Shown: positions 26,014 to 34,999, counted from the first letter of the stretch. The stretch is 64,000 nucleotides of DNA from Porphyromonas macacae DSM 20710 = JCM 13914 (GCF_000379945.1 NZ_KB904124.1:124001-188000); one strand, 5' to 3'. A program made the numbers and translations. The notes: generated by a model from the sequence alone, not told the origin.

Positions 26014-26517
26014 ATGAACGCGTCACAGTTTCAAAAAGACCTGCTCGGCATGCAAGACTATATGCGCAATTTTGCCTTATCCCTCACTGCAGATATCACA
26101 GACGCCGAAGACCTGGTACAAGATACATCTCTTAAAGTTCTTTCCAATCGAGATAAATTTATTGACAATGTAAATTTCAAAGGATGGGTGCTTACCATCA
26201 TGAGAAATATATTCATCAATAACTACCACAAGATTGTTCGTTCGCAGTCCATCATCGATGCCGGTACAGATCTTTACAATGTACCCATCTTGAATGAAGG
26301 GGGGCATACGACTCCGGAGGGCAGTATGGATATCAAAGAAATAACTGCAGCTATCGAAAGCCTTTCGGATACATTGAAAGAACCGTTTTCCATGTATATT
26401 TCCGGATATAAGTACAACGAAATAGCAGAAGCGCTGGATATCCCTTTGGGAACGGTTAAGAGCCGCATTTTCTTCGCGCGCCGCGAATTGCAGGAACAGC
26501 TCAACGATATGTTGTAG
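26014..26517 (+). CDS. ECF-type RNA polymerase sigma factor
   Basis: 167 residues. Region 2 shows DAEDLVQDTSLKVLSNRDKF and the helix FKGWVLTIMRNIFINNYHK (about residues 60-78); region 4 shows SDTLKEPFSMYISGYKYNEI and the HTH IPLGTVKSRIFFARREL (about 142-160). It directs polymerase to a limited set of promoters. No anti-sigma gene lies next to it; downstream are only a repeat with a hairpin and a convergent hydrolase gene. This 'orphan' setting is common in Bacteroidales for sigma factors of the housekeeping stress type, which are often controlled by their own level. Confidence 0.95.
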   Translation: MNASQFQKDLLGMQDYMRNFALSLTADITDAEDLVQDTSLKVLSNRDKFIDNVNFKGWVLTIMRNIFINNYHKIVRSQSIIDAGTDLYNVPILNEGGHTTPEGSMDIKEITAAIESLSDTLKEPFSMYISGYKYNEIAEALDIPLGTVKSRIFFARRELQEQLNDML

Positions 26518-26538
26518 AAAAATATAAAACACAATGGT

Positions 26539-26690
26539 AAAGGGGCTGTGTCAAAGTTCATTTTTGGCACAGCCCCTTTCAGGTTTATCAGAATGCCCAA
26601 ATTGCCACGACTGAGGCTGAAAGGAACGTACATCAGCATGTAACCGAAGCCCAATATCGCAAGCAACACAGTCATTTGCGCATGATGACA
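26539..26690 (-). repeat. Inverted repeat copy A flanking the hydrolase gene; outer end is a hairpin
   Basis: Read on the minus strand, this 152-bp stretch matches the plus strand of 27791-27935: 40 of the first 50 bases agree. The last 50 bases (CATTCTGAT...CTGAAAGGGGCTGTGCC... to the end) are almost identical, with a diverged middle. The outer 41 bases (26539-26579) form a hairpin, AAAGGGGCTGTG / CACAGCCCCTTT, which probably also ends transcription of the sigma gene. Confidence 0.85.
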
Positions 26691-26718
26691 CCTCGTCTTT
26701 TCTTTCCCCGAATCCGAT

Positions 26719-27723
26719 TTACATCGTTACGACCGTATCTGCTGTCGTTGCAAAAGCTTTATCAAGAAAACGAGCTACCCGCTCCGTATAAGCTTGTTTG
26801 TGATCTCTGTATGAATTTGCGTGGTCTGAACCCGGGGCAATCCAGATATCTTTTGGGGCGGGTTTGGCATCGTAGAGGGGTTTTACCATCCATGTGGGAA
26901 CGTAATCATCTTTATCGCCATGGATAAAAAGCATCGGGAGGGTACATTTGGATACTTGTTCGAGAGCCGATGCTTCACGGAAATTCCATCCGTACTGCCA
27001 TTCACAAAACAGGCTTGCCATTTGTAAAACAGGGAAGGGAGACAGATGAAACTGTTCTTTCAGCTCTTTGGCAAACTGATCCCAAACGGAAGTATAGCCG
27101 CAATCTTCCACAAAAGCCTTTACATAGGGTTGTTGTGGCTCTCCCGACACCATCATGGCAGTGGCAGCCCCCATAGAAATGCCGTGTACAACCATCTCCG
27201 TCCGGCCACCAAACAGCTCGTTGGCTACGTCCATCCACCTGAGTACGTCGAGGCGATCTTTCCAGCCCATCTGTATGGCTTCGCCTTCGCTGTCGCCATG
27301 GAACTGGAGGTCGGGCAGCAAAATGTTATACCCCAGATCATGGTGATACAGATAGCCGATCATCATCATTCGCAACGCATTGTCCGTATACCCATGTACC
27401 ACTACTGCCGTTCTGACAGTAGGTGAGCCGGCTTTTACGTAATAGGCATGGAGACGTTTTCCTTCATGGTTGACAATGACCGTATCGCACAATGCGCCGG
27501 TTCGGCTCAAACTATCCATCCACGGTACGTAGAAAGGATAGTTTTCGGCCATGAACTTTTCGGTATTCTTGTTTTTGAAAGCTGTTACGTTGACCGGCTT
27601 GAGGGAGTAGCGAAGCATGTACCAGCTGGTTCCTGTCAAAAGAAGGAATAAGATGATACAGAAAAATAAGATTAATCGCAGCCATTTAAGCCGTTTTCTC
27701 TTTTTGGGGTTTTTCTTTTCCAT
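26719..27723 (-). CDS. Membrane-anchored alpha/beta hydrolase
   Basis: 334 residues from the ATG at 27723; the longer frame begins with TTG at 27750. A lysine/arginine-rich start and one hydrophobic helix (LRLILFFCIILFLLLTG) anchor it in the inner membrane with the enzyme domain outside the cytoplasm. The domain has the oxyanion stretch VVVHGYTDNA, nucleophile Ser183 in VVHGISMGAA, Asp in FIHGDKDDYVP and His in GSDHANSY, so the catalytic triad is complete. The best match by eye is the 'alpha/beta hydrolase, YqkD/BAAT-like' group. Substrate unknown. The gene sits exactly between two 150-bp inverted repeats. Confidence 0.9.
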   Translation of the reverse strand: MEKKNPKKRKRLKWLRLILFFCIILFLLLTGTSWYMLRYSLKPVNVTAFKNKNTEKFMAENYPFYVPWMDSLSRTGALCDTVIVNHEGKRLHAYYVKAGSPTVRTAVVVHGYTDNALRMMMIGYLYHHDLGYNILLPDLQFHGDSEGEAIQMGWKDRLDVLRWMDVANELFGGRTEMVVHGISMGAATAMMVSGEPQQPYVKAFVEDCGYTSVWDQFAKELKEQFHLSPFPVLQMASLFCEWQYGWNFREASALEQVSKCTLPMLFIHGDKDDYVPTWMVKPLYDAKPAPKDIWIAPGSDHANSYRDHKQAYTERVARFLDKAFATTADTVVTM

Positions 27724-27790
27724 AATCGACACTCTTTTTCTTTCAGACAAGTAAAGCCCTTGGTCACAAATGTAACATAAAAAGGCGGTG

Positions 27791-27935
27791 TGTCAGAATG
27801 TGCAAATGACTGCATTGTTTGCGACCTTCGGCTTCGGTCACAATCCCTTGAACCTCAGTATTAGCACCTTGTACTTTACACATTCTGATTCAACTGAAAG
27901 GGGCTGTGCCAAAAATGAATTTTGACACAGCCCTT
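27791..27935 (+). repeat. Inverted repeat copy B flanking the hydrolase gene; outer end is a hairpin
   Basis: Partner of the copy at 26539-26690, in opposite orientation, 68 bp upstream of the hydrolase start. The outer 38 bases (27898-27935) fold as AAGGG(G)CTGTG / CACAGCCCTT and lie 28 bp past the ackA stop, so they may also act as its terminator. Inside the copy TCAGAATGTG (27793-27802) also pairs with CACATTCTGA (27879-27888). Confidence 0.85.
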
Positions 27936-27963
27936 GAGAATAAAAGTCAGGCTAAATCCTAGA

Positions 27964-29163
27964 TTATTTTGAAAGGATATCCATCGTATCCTTGGCTATC
28001 ATGTATTCTTCATCGGTAGGAACGACAATAACCGTGACTTTACTGTCCGGCGTGCTGATAACCTTTTCTTCGCCTCGCATATCGGTATTCACCGACTTGT
28101 CAATCTTGATACCCATATAATCGAGGCCGTCGCAGACAATTTCGCGGGTGGTCCACTGGTTTTCTCCCACACCGCCGGTAAAGACGATGACATCCACACC
28201 TCCGAGAGCTGCAATATAAGCTCCGATGTACTTTTTGATACGATAGTCATACATCTCGAGTGCGAGGATGGCACGTTCATTGCCTTTCTCAATTGCCTCT
28301 TCGATTTCGCGCATATCGCTGCTCACCCCGCTCACGCCATTTACTCCGGACTGTTTGTTAATCAGATTGGAAAGGCCTTTGCTATCCAGATTTTCATATT
28401 CCATAAGGAAAGTCAATGCTCCCGGATCCACATCTCCGCTGCGTGTTCCCATCATCAGCCCTTCTGAGGGTGTCATACCCATAGAAGTGTCGATGGCTTT
28501 ACCGTTTTTAATGGCTGCAATGGAAGCACCGTTGCCGATGTGTGCCGTAATAATACGGGTTTTATTGTAGTCCAAGCCTAATATTTCACAGGCTCGGGCG
28601 CTCACATAGCGATGGCTCGTACCATGAAAACCATAACGGCGCACGCCGTATTTTTTGCACAAATCATAAGGCAGAGCATAACGGTATGCATATTCGGGCA
28701 TCGTTTGGAAGAATGCCGTATCGAATACACCCACTTGACGAACATTGGGCAATAGCTTTGTTACGGCTTCCACACCCATCAGGTTGGCGGGGTTGTGTAA
28801 AGGAGCCAGAGGAATACATTCGCGTACTTTTTCAATAATCTCAGGCGTAATCTCTACACTGCCGCTGAATTTCTCCCCGCCATGTACAAGGCGGTGGCCG
28901 ATGGCGTCAATTTCATCAAAACTCTTGATGCAGCCGTATTCTTCGCTGGTAAGTGTTTTCAGGATAAAATCCACGGCTACGGTGTGGTCGGGCATCAACT
29001 TCTCCAAAACCACCTTCTTGCCATCGGGCGTTTTGAATTTAAGGAAAGCGCCATCCAGACCTAATTTCTCTACACCACCCTGAGCCAACACCTTACGCTC
29101 GGGCATCTCAATGAGCATATACTTGACAGAAGAACTGCCACAGTTCAGCACTAATATTTTCAT
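27964..29163 (-). CDS. ackA: Acetate kinase
   Basis: 399 residues. It makes ATP from acetyl phosphate and ADP, releasing acetate: the energy-yielding end of acetate fermentation. Motifs: LNCGSSSVKYMLIE at the start, IGHRLVHGGEKF, the VFDTAFFQTMP segment, GFHGTSHRYVS, ITAHIGNGASIAAI and the C-terminal FTGGVGENQW. Full length. It follows pta at 34 bp, the usual pta-ackA operon order. Cytoplasmic. Confidence 0.98.
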   Translation of the reverse strand: MKILVLNCGSSSVKYMLIEMPERKVLAQGGVEKLGLDGAFLKFKTPDGKKVVLEKLMPDHTVAVDFILKTLTSEEYGCIKSFDEIDAIGHRLVHGGEKFSGSVEITPEIIEKVRECIPLAPLHNPANLMGVEAVTKLLPNVRQVGVFDTAFFQTMPEYAYRYALPYDLCKKYGVRRYGFHGTSHRYVSARACEILGLDYNKTRIITAHIGNGASIAAIKNGKAIDTSMGMTPSEGLMMGTRSGDVDPGALTFLMEYENLDSKGLSNLINKQSGVNGVSGVSSDMREIEEAIEKGNERAILALEMYDYRIKKYIGAYIAALGGVDVIVFTGGVGENQWTTREIVCDGLDYMGIKIDKSVNTDMRGEEKVISTPDSKVTVIVVPTDEEYMIAKDTMDILSK

Positions 29164-29197
29164 CCTTTTTCTTTATTTGTGTTTTCTTAAAATCAAT

Positions 29198-30202
29198 TTA
29201 TTTGAGGGCAATAGCCTGATTGGCCGTAATAGCCACCATCTTGTAAATATCTTCCACCGAACAGCCGCGGCTCAGGTCATTGACCGGAGCAGCCATACCT
29301 TGCAGGATCGGTCCTACGGCTTCGGCATGTCCCAAACGCTGAACCAACTTATAGGCGATGTTACCTACTTCCAGGTTCGGGAATACCAGTACGTTTGCCT
29401 TTCCGGCCACTTTGCTTTCCGGTGCTTTCAGGGCAGCTACCTTCGGTACAATAGCGGCATCTGCCTGCAGTTCACCGTCGATATTGAGATTAGGCATCAT
29501 TTCTTTAGCGATACGTGTAGCCTCTACCACCTTATCGATTACTTCGTTTTTCGCACTGCCTTTGGTCGAGAAGCTCAACATGGCGATACGGGGCTCTATG
29601 GCCGCAATGGCACGAGCGGTCAATGCTGTAGAAACGGCGATCTGAGCTAACTCCGGCGCTGTGGGGTTAGGCATAACGGCGCAGTCGGCAAAAAGCATCA
29701 GGCCATCTTCTCCATAAAAATTATCTTTCAAGAACATCAGGAACGTACCGCTGACGCAGCTGATACCGGGAAGTGTTTTGATAATTTGCAAAGCAGGGCG
29801 CAGAACATCTCCGGTTGCATTGCGGGCTCCGGCAATCTCACCATCGGCATCGCCGTTTTTAATCATCAGGCAAGCCAGATAAAGAGGATCTTGAACGAGT
29901 TTATCGGCTTCCTCGGCTGTCATGCCTTTTTTCTTACGCAGCTCCATCAACAATTCGGCATACTGCTGTTTTTTTTCATGGTTGGCAGGATTCAGGAGTG
30001 TAGCTTTTGCTATGTGATCCAGATTTAACTCCTTAGCCAAAGCTTTGATTTCGTCCGGGTTACCGATAAGCGTAAGTTTGGCAACCTTGTCACGCAACAG
30101 CATATCTGCAGCACGGAGGGTGCGTTCTTCTGTGCCTTCCGGCAGCACGATGTGTTGCGGATTTTCTTTGGCACGGGCGATAATGTCTTGAATCAAATTC
30201 AT
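29198..30202 (-). CDS. pta: Phosphate acetyltransferase
   Basis: 334 residues, the short form containing only the PTA domain. It converts acetyl-CoA and phosphate to acetyl phosphate and CoA. Visible marks: IVLPEGTEERTLRAA, GEIAGARNATGDVLRPALQ, ISCVSGTFLM (acetyl phosphate site), MLSFSTKGSAKNE, DGELQADAAIVP and ANVLVFPNLEVGNIAYKL. It is directly upstream of ackA, with which it works. Confidence 0.98.
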   Translation of the reverse strand: MNLIQDIIARAKENPQHIVLPEGTEERTLRAADMLLRDKVAKLTLIGNPDEIKALAKELNLDHIAKATLLNPANHEKKQQYAELLMELRKKKGMTAEEADKLVQDPLYLACLMIKNGDADGEIAGARNATGDVLRPALQIIKTLPGISCVSGTFLMFLKDNFYGEDGLMLFADCAVMPNPTAPELAQIAVSTALTARAIAAIEPRIAMLSFSTKGSAKNEVIDKVVEATRIAKEMMPNLNIDGELQADAAIVPKVAALKAPESKVAGKANVLVFPNLEVGNIAYKLVQRLGHAEAVGPILQGMAAPVNDLSRGCSVEDIYKMVAITANQAIALK

Positions 30203-30270
30203 AATATTTCCGTTTTTGTATGATTAGTTTTTATAAATACCGTTTTATTGTCACAAATATAATCAAATCA

Positions 30271-31827
30271 TTATGGAGCTCCTTGTGTCAGAGTGCCCCA
30301 GCTCTGCCTGTCCAGGCTGCGATAAGTAATGGCTTCGGCTATATGTCCCGCACCGATATGCTCAGAACCATCCAGATCGGCTATCGTACGTGCCACTTTC
30401 AGAATGCGATCGTAAGCCCGGGCGCTCAATCCGAGTTTATCCATCGCTTTTTCCAGTCTCTTCATCCCTTTTTCTTCGGGCTGTGCATACTTATGCATCA
30501 ATTTGGGTGTCATTTGGGCATTGCAGTGAACATGAGGTTCATGCCTGAACCGTTCGTTTTGAACAGCACGTGCCGTCACCACGCGCCGGCGAATGGCTTC
30601 GCTGCTCTCGGCCGGTTTGACATCAGACAGCTTGTCGAAAGGAACGGGAACGATTTCGACTTGAATGTCGATACGATCTAACAGAGGCCCGCTGACGCGG
30701 GAAAGATATTTCTGTACCTGTTGCGGTGAACAGACGCAAGCGTGAGAAGGGTGATTATAGTATCCGCACGGGCAGGGGTTCATTGCTGCCACCAGCATAA
30801 ATCCTGCAGGGTAATCCACAGAAAACTTTGCACGGGATATTGTTACACTGCGCTCTTCCAGCGGTTGGCGGAGAACCTCCAGTACATTACGGTTAAACTC
30901 CGGCAGCTCATCCATAAAAAGTACTCCGTTGTGCGCCAGGCTGATTTCTCCCGGTTGCGGATTTGTACCCCCGCCCACCAAAGCTACGCTGCTCACCGAA
31001 TGATGGGGGGAACGGTAAGGCCTGCGAGTCAGCAAGGTGGTGTTTGCTCCCAGTTTGCCGCACACCGAATATATTTTGGTTGTTTCCAAAGACTCTTTCA
31101 GGGTAAAAGGAGGCAGGATACCCGGCATACGCTTGGCCATCATACTTTTGCCACTACCCGGCGCTCCGACCATAAGTATGTTGTGCCCGCCGGCGGCTGC
31201 CACTTCAAGAGCACGTTTAACATTTTCCTGCCCTTTGACATCTGAGAAATCCAAGTCGAAGAACTCTCTGGCAGAGTCGAATTCTGCCCGTGTGTCAACG
31301 ATGAGAGGCCTTATTTCCGCACGGCCGGATAGAAAATCCAATACTTCACGGAGGTTTTGTGCCGGCAATACTTTCAGTCCCTCTACCACGGCGGCTTCTC
31401 GAGCGTTTTTCTCCGGTATAATCAGCCCTTCAAAACCATCTTGAAGGGCTTTGATGGCAATAGGTAAAGCTCCCTTGACCGGTCGTAAAGTGCCGTCCAA
31501 CCCCAGTTCGCCCATCATCATATAGCGGCCGAGCAGTTCGTGAGGGATGGCTTCATCCGCAGCCAATATTCCCACAGCCAGAGGCAGGTCATAGGCTGTT
31601 CCCTCCTTTTTAATATCGGCGGGGCTCATGTTGATTACGATATGTTTGCCCGGAAATTTGTAATCCGCAGAGTCGATTGCAGAGACAATGCGGTCGTAAC
31701 TTTCTTTGACTGCCGTATCGGGCAATCCTACCAGCTGGTAATAAACTCCGGGGCTGCAATTGACCTCGATGGTAACGGTCAGTGCGTCTATGCTTTGTAG
31801 GGCTGCAGCAAAAGTTTTAATTAACAT
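30271..31827 (-). CDS. YifB/ComM-family Mg-chelatase-like AAA ATPase
   Basis: 518 residues. The N-terminal ChlI-type domain (VYYQLVGLPDTAVKESYDRI, about residues 28-47) is followed by the AAA+ Mg-chelatase domain with Walker A GAPGSGKSMMAKRM (about 218-231). Walker B is in GVLFMDELPEFN, the sensor region AAMNPCPCGYY carries a Cys pair, and a C-terminal ChlI_C helical part closes the protein. Homologues named ComM act as hexameric helicases that widen DNA heteroduplexes during natural transformation. Because homologues also occur in species not known to be competent, its use here is uncertain. It lies 69 bp upstream of pta. Confidence 0.95.
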   Translation of the reverse strand: MLIKTFAAALQSIDALTVTIEVNCSPGVYYQLVGLPDTAVKESYDRIVSAIDSADYKFPGKHIVINMSPADIKKEGTAYDLPLAVGILAADEAIPHELLGRYMMMGELGLDGTLRPVKGALPIAIKALQDGFEGLIIPEKNAREAAVVEGLKVLPAQNLREVLDFLSGRAEIRPLIVDTRAEFDSAREFFDLDFSDVKGQENVKRALEVAAAGGHNILMVGAPGSGKSMMAKRMPGILPPFTLKESLETTKIYSVCGKLGANTTLLTRRPYRSPHHSVSSVALVGGGTNPQPGEISLAHNGVLFMDELPEFNRNVLEVLRQPLEERSVTISRAKFSVDYPAGFMLVAAMNPCPCGYYNHPSHACVCSPQQVQKYLSRVSGPLLDRIDIQVEIVPVPFDKLSDVKPAESSEAIRRRVVTARAVQNERFRHEPHVHCNAQMTPKLMHKYAQPEEKGMKRLEKAMDKLGLSARAYDRILKVARTIADLDGSEHIGAGHIAEAITYRSLDRQSWGTLTQGAP

Positions 31828-31893
31828 GAGGAAAGATAGCGGGTGTTTTTATGGTCTTCTGTTGGTAACGTCTGTTCGATTATTTTTCTCCTT

Positions 31894-32652
31894 TTATTGA
31901 ATGAGGTATCCCAATGTGTCTATCAGCACGAGAGCGGAGGAGGTTTTTATACCGTATTTTTTTCGTGCTCTGCTGACGACTCCCAAAGAATCCGAGAAAA
32001 TTACGCATTTGGCGCTGTCCCGATTGATATATTGCCGGGCCTCTTGATTTGAAGGTGTGAGTACCAAATAAACCGGGATAATCGAGTCGGCCTGAACCGA
32101 ATCTATGGTCGACCGCAAAAAGAGCGAATCGGAAGCCGTTAATGTCTGTGTTCCTGTGAAAATGAGAGCTACGGGATGTTTGTAGTATAATTGAGACAGG
32201 CTGACGTTTTTTCCGTAAACGTCTTTTCCGCTTAAAAACGGAACAATGTTGTTGCGACTGCTTGCATCCGGCAGTTCGGCAGCAGACGGTACATCCTTCT
32301 CCAAGAGCAGACGAATGGAGTCCGCAGCTATATTTTGCCAGGAGCCGTTGCGGAGCAAATAACCGGAGAGCTTGCTGCCGCCATCGGTATAAAAAAGAGC
32401 ATGTTTATAGATAGAGGTATCGGGACGAACAATGAAATTCTTCCCGATTTTTTTGTTCGGTACAGGGAGGGTTTCCTGTCGATATTTGCCGATCAATAAA
32501 AGAGAGAGCGAGCTGTCCTGAGGTATGACGCTCTGCACCGGTATTGTCAATTCGGGCATACGGTTTTGCTTGCATCCGGAAGTGGACAAAGAGAGTGAAA
32601 GCAAGACAAGAAGCAGTAAAAAAACTGCCGAAGATTGCGTTCTGTTTTGCAT
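31894..32652 (-). CDS. Lipoprotein with a possible thioredoxin-like fold
   Basis: 252 residues with a lipoprotein signal (hydrophobic run, then STSGC, Cys about 27). The C-terminal half reads like a thioredoxin/AhpC fold: KHPVALIFTGTQTL takes the place of strand 1, then PVYLVLTPSNQEARQYI, a 'VIFSDSLGVVSRARKKYGI' stretch and the final SALVLIDTLGYLIQ. No CxxC pair is present, so it would not be a classic disulfide reductase. It might be a binding or scaffold protein of the periplasm. It lies 66 bp upstream of the ComM-like gene on the same strand. Confidence 0.7.
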   Translation of the reverse strand: MQNRTQSSAVFLLLLVLLSLSLSTSGCKQNRMPELTIPVQSVIPQDSSLSLLLIGKYRQETLPVPNKKIGKNFIVRPDTSIYKHALFYTDGGSKLSGYLLRNGSWQNIAADSIRLLLEKDVPSAAELPDASSRNNIVPFLSGKDVYGKNVSLSQLYYKHPVALIFTGTQTLTASDSLFLRSTIDSVQADSIIPVYLVLTPSNQEARQYINRDSAKCVIFSDSLGVVSRARKKYGIKTSSALVLIDTLGYLIQ

Positions 32653-33008
32653 GGAACTTATTTGAAAACTATCGGTTTGCCGTACAAAACCGTTAATCCT
32701 GAAAATACGGGAAGCAAAAAACTTCCAAACACCAAGAGTTTAACCGGCAATAAAACACTGTAATATGGAAAATACATTCATCCTTCGTACTTTACCGTTT
32801 TTTATAAACTCATCACACGCAAAGTTACGCCTTTCTTTGAATGGAACAAGTATAATCCGGTATTCGATTTTCATCTCGAAAGATTTTGACTCCGGCAGGA
32901 TGTTGAAAGAATAGAAGTTCTGAATGTGCATAGATCGGCGAGGATTGCTTTCTCCTCGGTTCATCAGGCTGTCGGGTTGCGAAAAGTTCTTCGTATCCCT
33001 TTTTTGAT
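32653..33008. other. Intergenic stretch between divergent genes
   Basis: Separates the lipoprotein gene from serine dehydratase. It has a possible 74-residue minus-strand reading frame (32740-32964) without family signs or a credible start context, which I do not accept as a gene. No tRNA seen. Confidence 0.5.
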
Positions 33009-33016
33009 TAATTTTG
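33009..33016 (+). promoter_or_regulatory. Putative -7 element ahead of the serine dehydratase leader
   Basis: TAATTTTG, an exact TAnnTTTG match. Transcription would begin near 33022, directly before a terminator-like hairpin. The -33 region is weak. Confidence 0.45.
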
Positions 33017-33029
33017 CAGTCAATGGAAA

Positions 33030-33059
33030 AGGCTTTGCGTGAAACAAAGCCTCTTTTTT
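33030..33059 (+). terminator. Leader hairpin with T6 run just before serine dehydratase (possible attenuator)
   Basis: AGGCTTTG / CAAAGCCT perfect eight-base stem with a seven-base loop, followed by CTTTTTT. It sits 26 bp before the ATG at 33086 and after the putative promoter, with no gene before it on this strand. Confidence 0.65.
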
Positions 33060-33085
33060 GTATTTATCTCTTCGATAATCACTTA

Positions 33086-34297
33086 ATGAGCTATATCGAG
33101 CCTATGGAATCAATCAGACAAATTTATCGTATCGGAAAAGGCCCCAGCAGCAGTCATACTATTGGCCCGAGCAGAGCCGCCGAAATGTTTCTTTCTCGTT
33201 GTAATCATGCTGCCCGTTATCGTGTAACGCTTTATGGCAGTCTGGCCGCCACAGGCAAAGGACACATGACCGATGTAGCCATTTTGGAAGTTCTGGAGCC
33301 ACGGGCTACGACCGAAATCGTATGGAAGCCCGATGTCTTTAAGCCTTTTCATCCGAATGGGATGCTTTTCGAGGGATTCGATACAGAGGGTAAACTAATC
33401 GATTCTTTCGAGGTTTACAGTATTGGTGGCGGCGTTTTGGCAAACCGGGATTTCAACGAACAAAAAACTCAGGATATTTATCCCGAAAGCACCATAAAAG
33501 ATATTATCAATATAATCGGTCCCGAAGGGCTGAGCTATTGGGAATACGTGGAGAAATACGAAGGTTCCGGCATTTGGGACTATCTGCAAGAAATATGGGA
33601 AGCTATGAAGAGATCCGTGGAGGAGGGCTTGCTGGCCGAGGGTGTGTTGCCCGGCGGATTAGGATTGCGCAGAAAGGCTGCCACTTATCTCATTAAAAGT
33701 AAGGCGTACAGCAAGAGTCTTCAGGGGCGCGGACGTGTGTATGCTTATGCCCTGGCGGTGAGTGAACAGAATGCTGCCGGCGGAAAGGTCGTTACAGCTC
33801 CCACCTGTGGCAGTAGCGGAGTCGTACCGGGGGTATTGTATTATTTGCAGCAGACCCGCGAGTTCAGCGATATGCGCATCTGTCGCGCTTTGGCTTCAGC
33901 TGCATTGTTTGCCAATGTGGTGCGAACGAATGCTTCTATCTCCGGTGCCGAAGTGGGGTGTCAGGGCGAAGTGGGGGTAGGCTGCGTAATGGCCTCCGTA
34001 GCTGCTTCTCAGCTTTTCGGGGGGTCGCTGGCTCAAATCGAATATGCGGCAGAGATGGCTCTCGAACACCACTTGGGACTGACCTGCGACCCGATGTGCG
34101 GACTGGTACAAATACCCTGTATCGAACGAAATGCTTTTGCTGCTGCCCGTGCTTTGGATGCGAATACTTACAGCAACTTCAGCGATGGCAGTCACCGGGT
34201 CTCTTTCGATCAGGTTGTGGAGGTTATGCGACAAACGGGACACGACCTGCCAAGTCTGTATAAAGAAACATCCGGCGGAGGATTGGCGATTATATAG
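33086..34297 (+). CDS. sdaA: L-serine dehydratase, iron-sulfur, single chain
   Basis: 403 residues from the ATG at 33086; another ATG at 33104 fits the family start (ESIRQIYRIGKGPSSSHT) equally well. The same frame is open to 33014 through the leader hairpin. The enzyme deaminates L-serine to pyruvate and ammonia with a 4Fe-4S cluster. The beta domain carries GKGPSSSHTIGPSRAA. The alpha domain carries APTCGSSGVVPGVL, GCQGEVGVGCVMASVAA and TCDPMCGLVQIPCIERNA, which hold the cluster cysteines. In a peptide/amino-acid fermenter it links serine to pyruvate and then, via pta-ackA, to acetate. Confidence 0.95.
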   Translation: MSYIEPMESIRQIYRIGKGPSSSHTIGPSRAAEMFLSRCNHAARYRVTLYGSLAATGKGHMTDVAILEVLEPRATTEIVWKPDVFKPFHPNGMLFEGFDTEGKLIDSFEVYSIGGGVLANRDFNEQKTQDIYPESTIKDIINIIGPEGLSYWEYVEKYEGSGIWDYLQEIWEAMKRSVEEGLLAEGVLPGGLGLRRKAATYLIKSKAYSKSLQGRGRVYAYALAVSEQNAAGGKVVTAPTCGSSGVVPGVLYYLQQTREFSDMRICRALASAALFANVVRTNASISGAEVGCQGEVGVGCVMASVAASQLFGGSLAQIEYAAEMALEHHLGLTCDPMCGLVQIPCIERNAFAAARALDANTYSNFSDGSHRVSFDQVVEVMRQTGHDLPSLYKETSGGGLAII

Positions 34298-34330
34298 ACG
34301 TGCATTTATCTTTTGTTTAAGAAAAACTAT

Positions 34331-34371
34331 CCCCGGGCGGCTGAATTTATTGCAGGCCCGGGGAATTTCTT
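34331..34371 (+). terminator. Terminator after serine dehydratase
   Basis: CCCCGGGC / GCCCGGGG stem followed by AATTTCTTTT; 33 bp past the stop. Confidence 0.8.
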
Positions 34372-34456
34372 TTAATCTTAATGCACTCTGTATTTTAACT
34401 CAGGCTTATCTTTTATCTTTATATAAAAATTAGATGTCGTACGAGTGTAAATATCC

Positions 34457-34999
34457 ATGAACATAGACCCTATAGAGATTATTAAACGATTTTACAGCCC
34501 TTCCGGACTGCTGTATGCCCTTTTGGTAAAACATAGTGCAGATGTGGCGAATCTGGCAGTAGAGGTCGTTCGCAAACATCCGGAGTTGGGTGCAGACGAA
34601 CAGTTTGTCCGTGAAGCAGCCATGCTGCATGACATCGGCGTGTGCAGGACAGATGCTCCGGATATTTATTGTTTTGGCACCGAGCCGTACATACGGCACG
34701 GATTTTTAGGAGCCGAGATGTTGCGCGAGATCGGCTTTCCGATGCACGCCCGTGTGGCGGAACGGCATACGGGTACGGGGCTGACACCTGAGGTATTGGC
34801 CGAAAAAGGCATCATATTACCTCCCGGCATCTATACGCCTCAAAGCATAGAGGAAAAGATCGTTTGCTTTGCCGACAAGTTTTTCTCCAAAAGTAACCCC
34901 GACCGGATGAAAAGCCCCGATAAGATCAGAAAAAGCATGGCAAAATATGGTGAGGAGTCTGTAAAACGATGGGATGATATGTACGCTCTTTTCGGGTAA
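34457..34999 (+). CDS. HD-domain phosphohydrolase
   Basis: 180 residues. Metal-binding HD motif: His26, then His58-Asp59 in AMLHDIGV and Asp140 in VCFADKF, with extra His81 (YIRHGFLGA) and His104 (AERHTGTG). Five His plus two Asp suggest a two-metal HD site of the kind seen in small nucleotide or dinucleotide hydrolases (YqeK-like and related). Cytoplasmic, no signal peptide. The substrate cannot be told from the sequence. The gene stands alone, downstream of the serine dehydratase terminator. Confidence 0.88.
   Translation: MNIDPIEIIKRFYSPSGLLYALLVKHSADVANLAVEVVRKHPELGADEQFVREAAMLHDIGVCRTDAPDIYCFGTEPYIRHGFLGAEMLREIGFPMHARVAERHTGTGLTPEVLAEKGIILPPGIYTPQSIEEKIVCFADKFFSKSNPDRMKSPDKIRKSMAKYGEESVKRWDDMYALFG

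Noticed and set aside
26274-26675. 133-residue minus-strand frame opposite the ECF sigma gene, beginning MTVLLAILGFGYML
   Set aside because: Its start lies in the inverted repeat and the partner copy gives a different, short peptide; the rest is antisense to the sigma factor.
32740-32964. 74-residue minus-strand frame in the gap before serine dehydratase
   Set aside because: No family signs, no export signal, poor start context.
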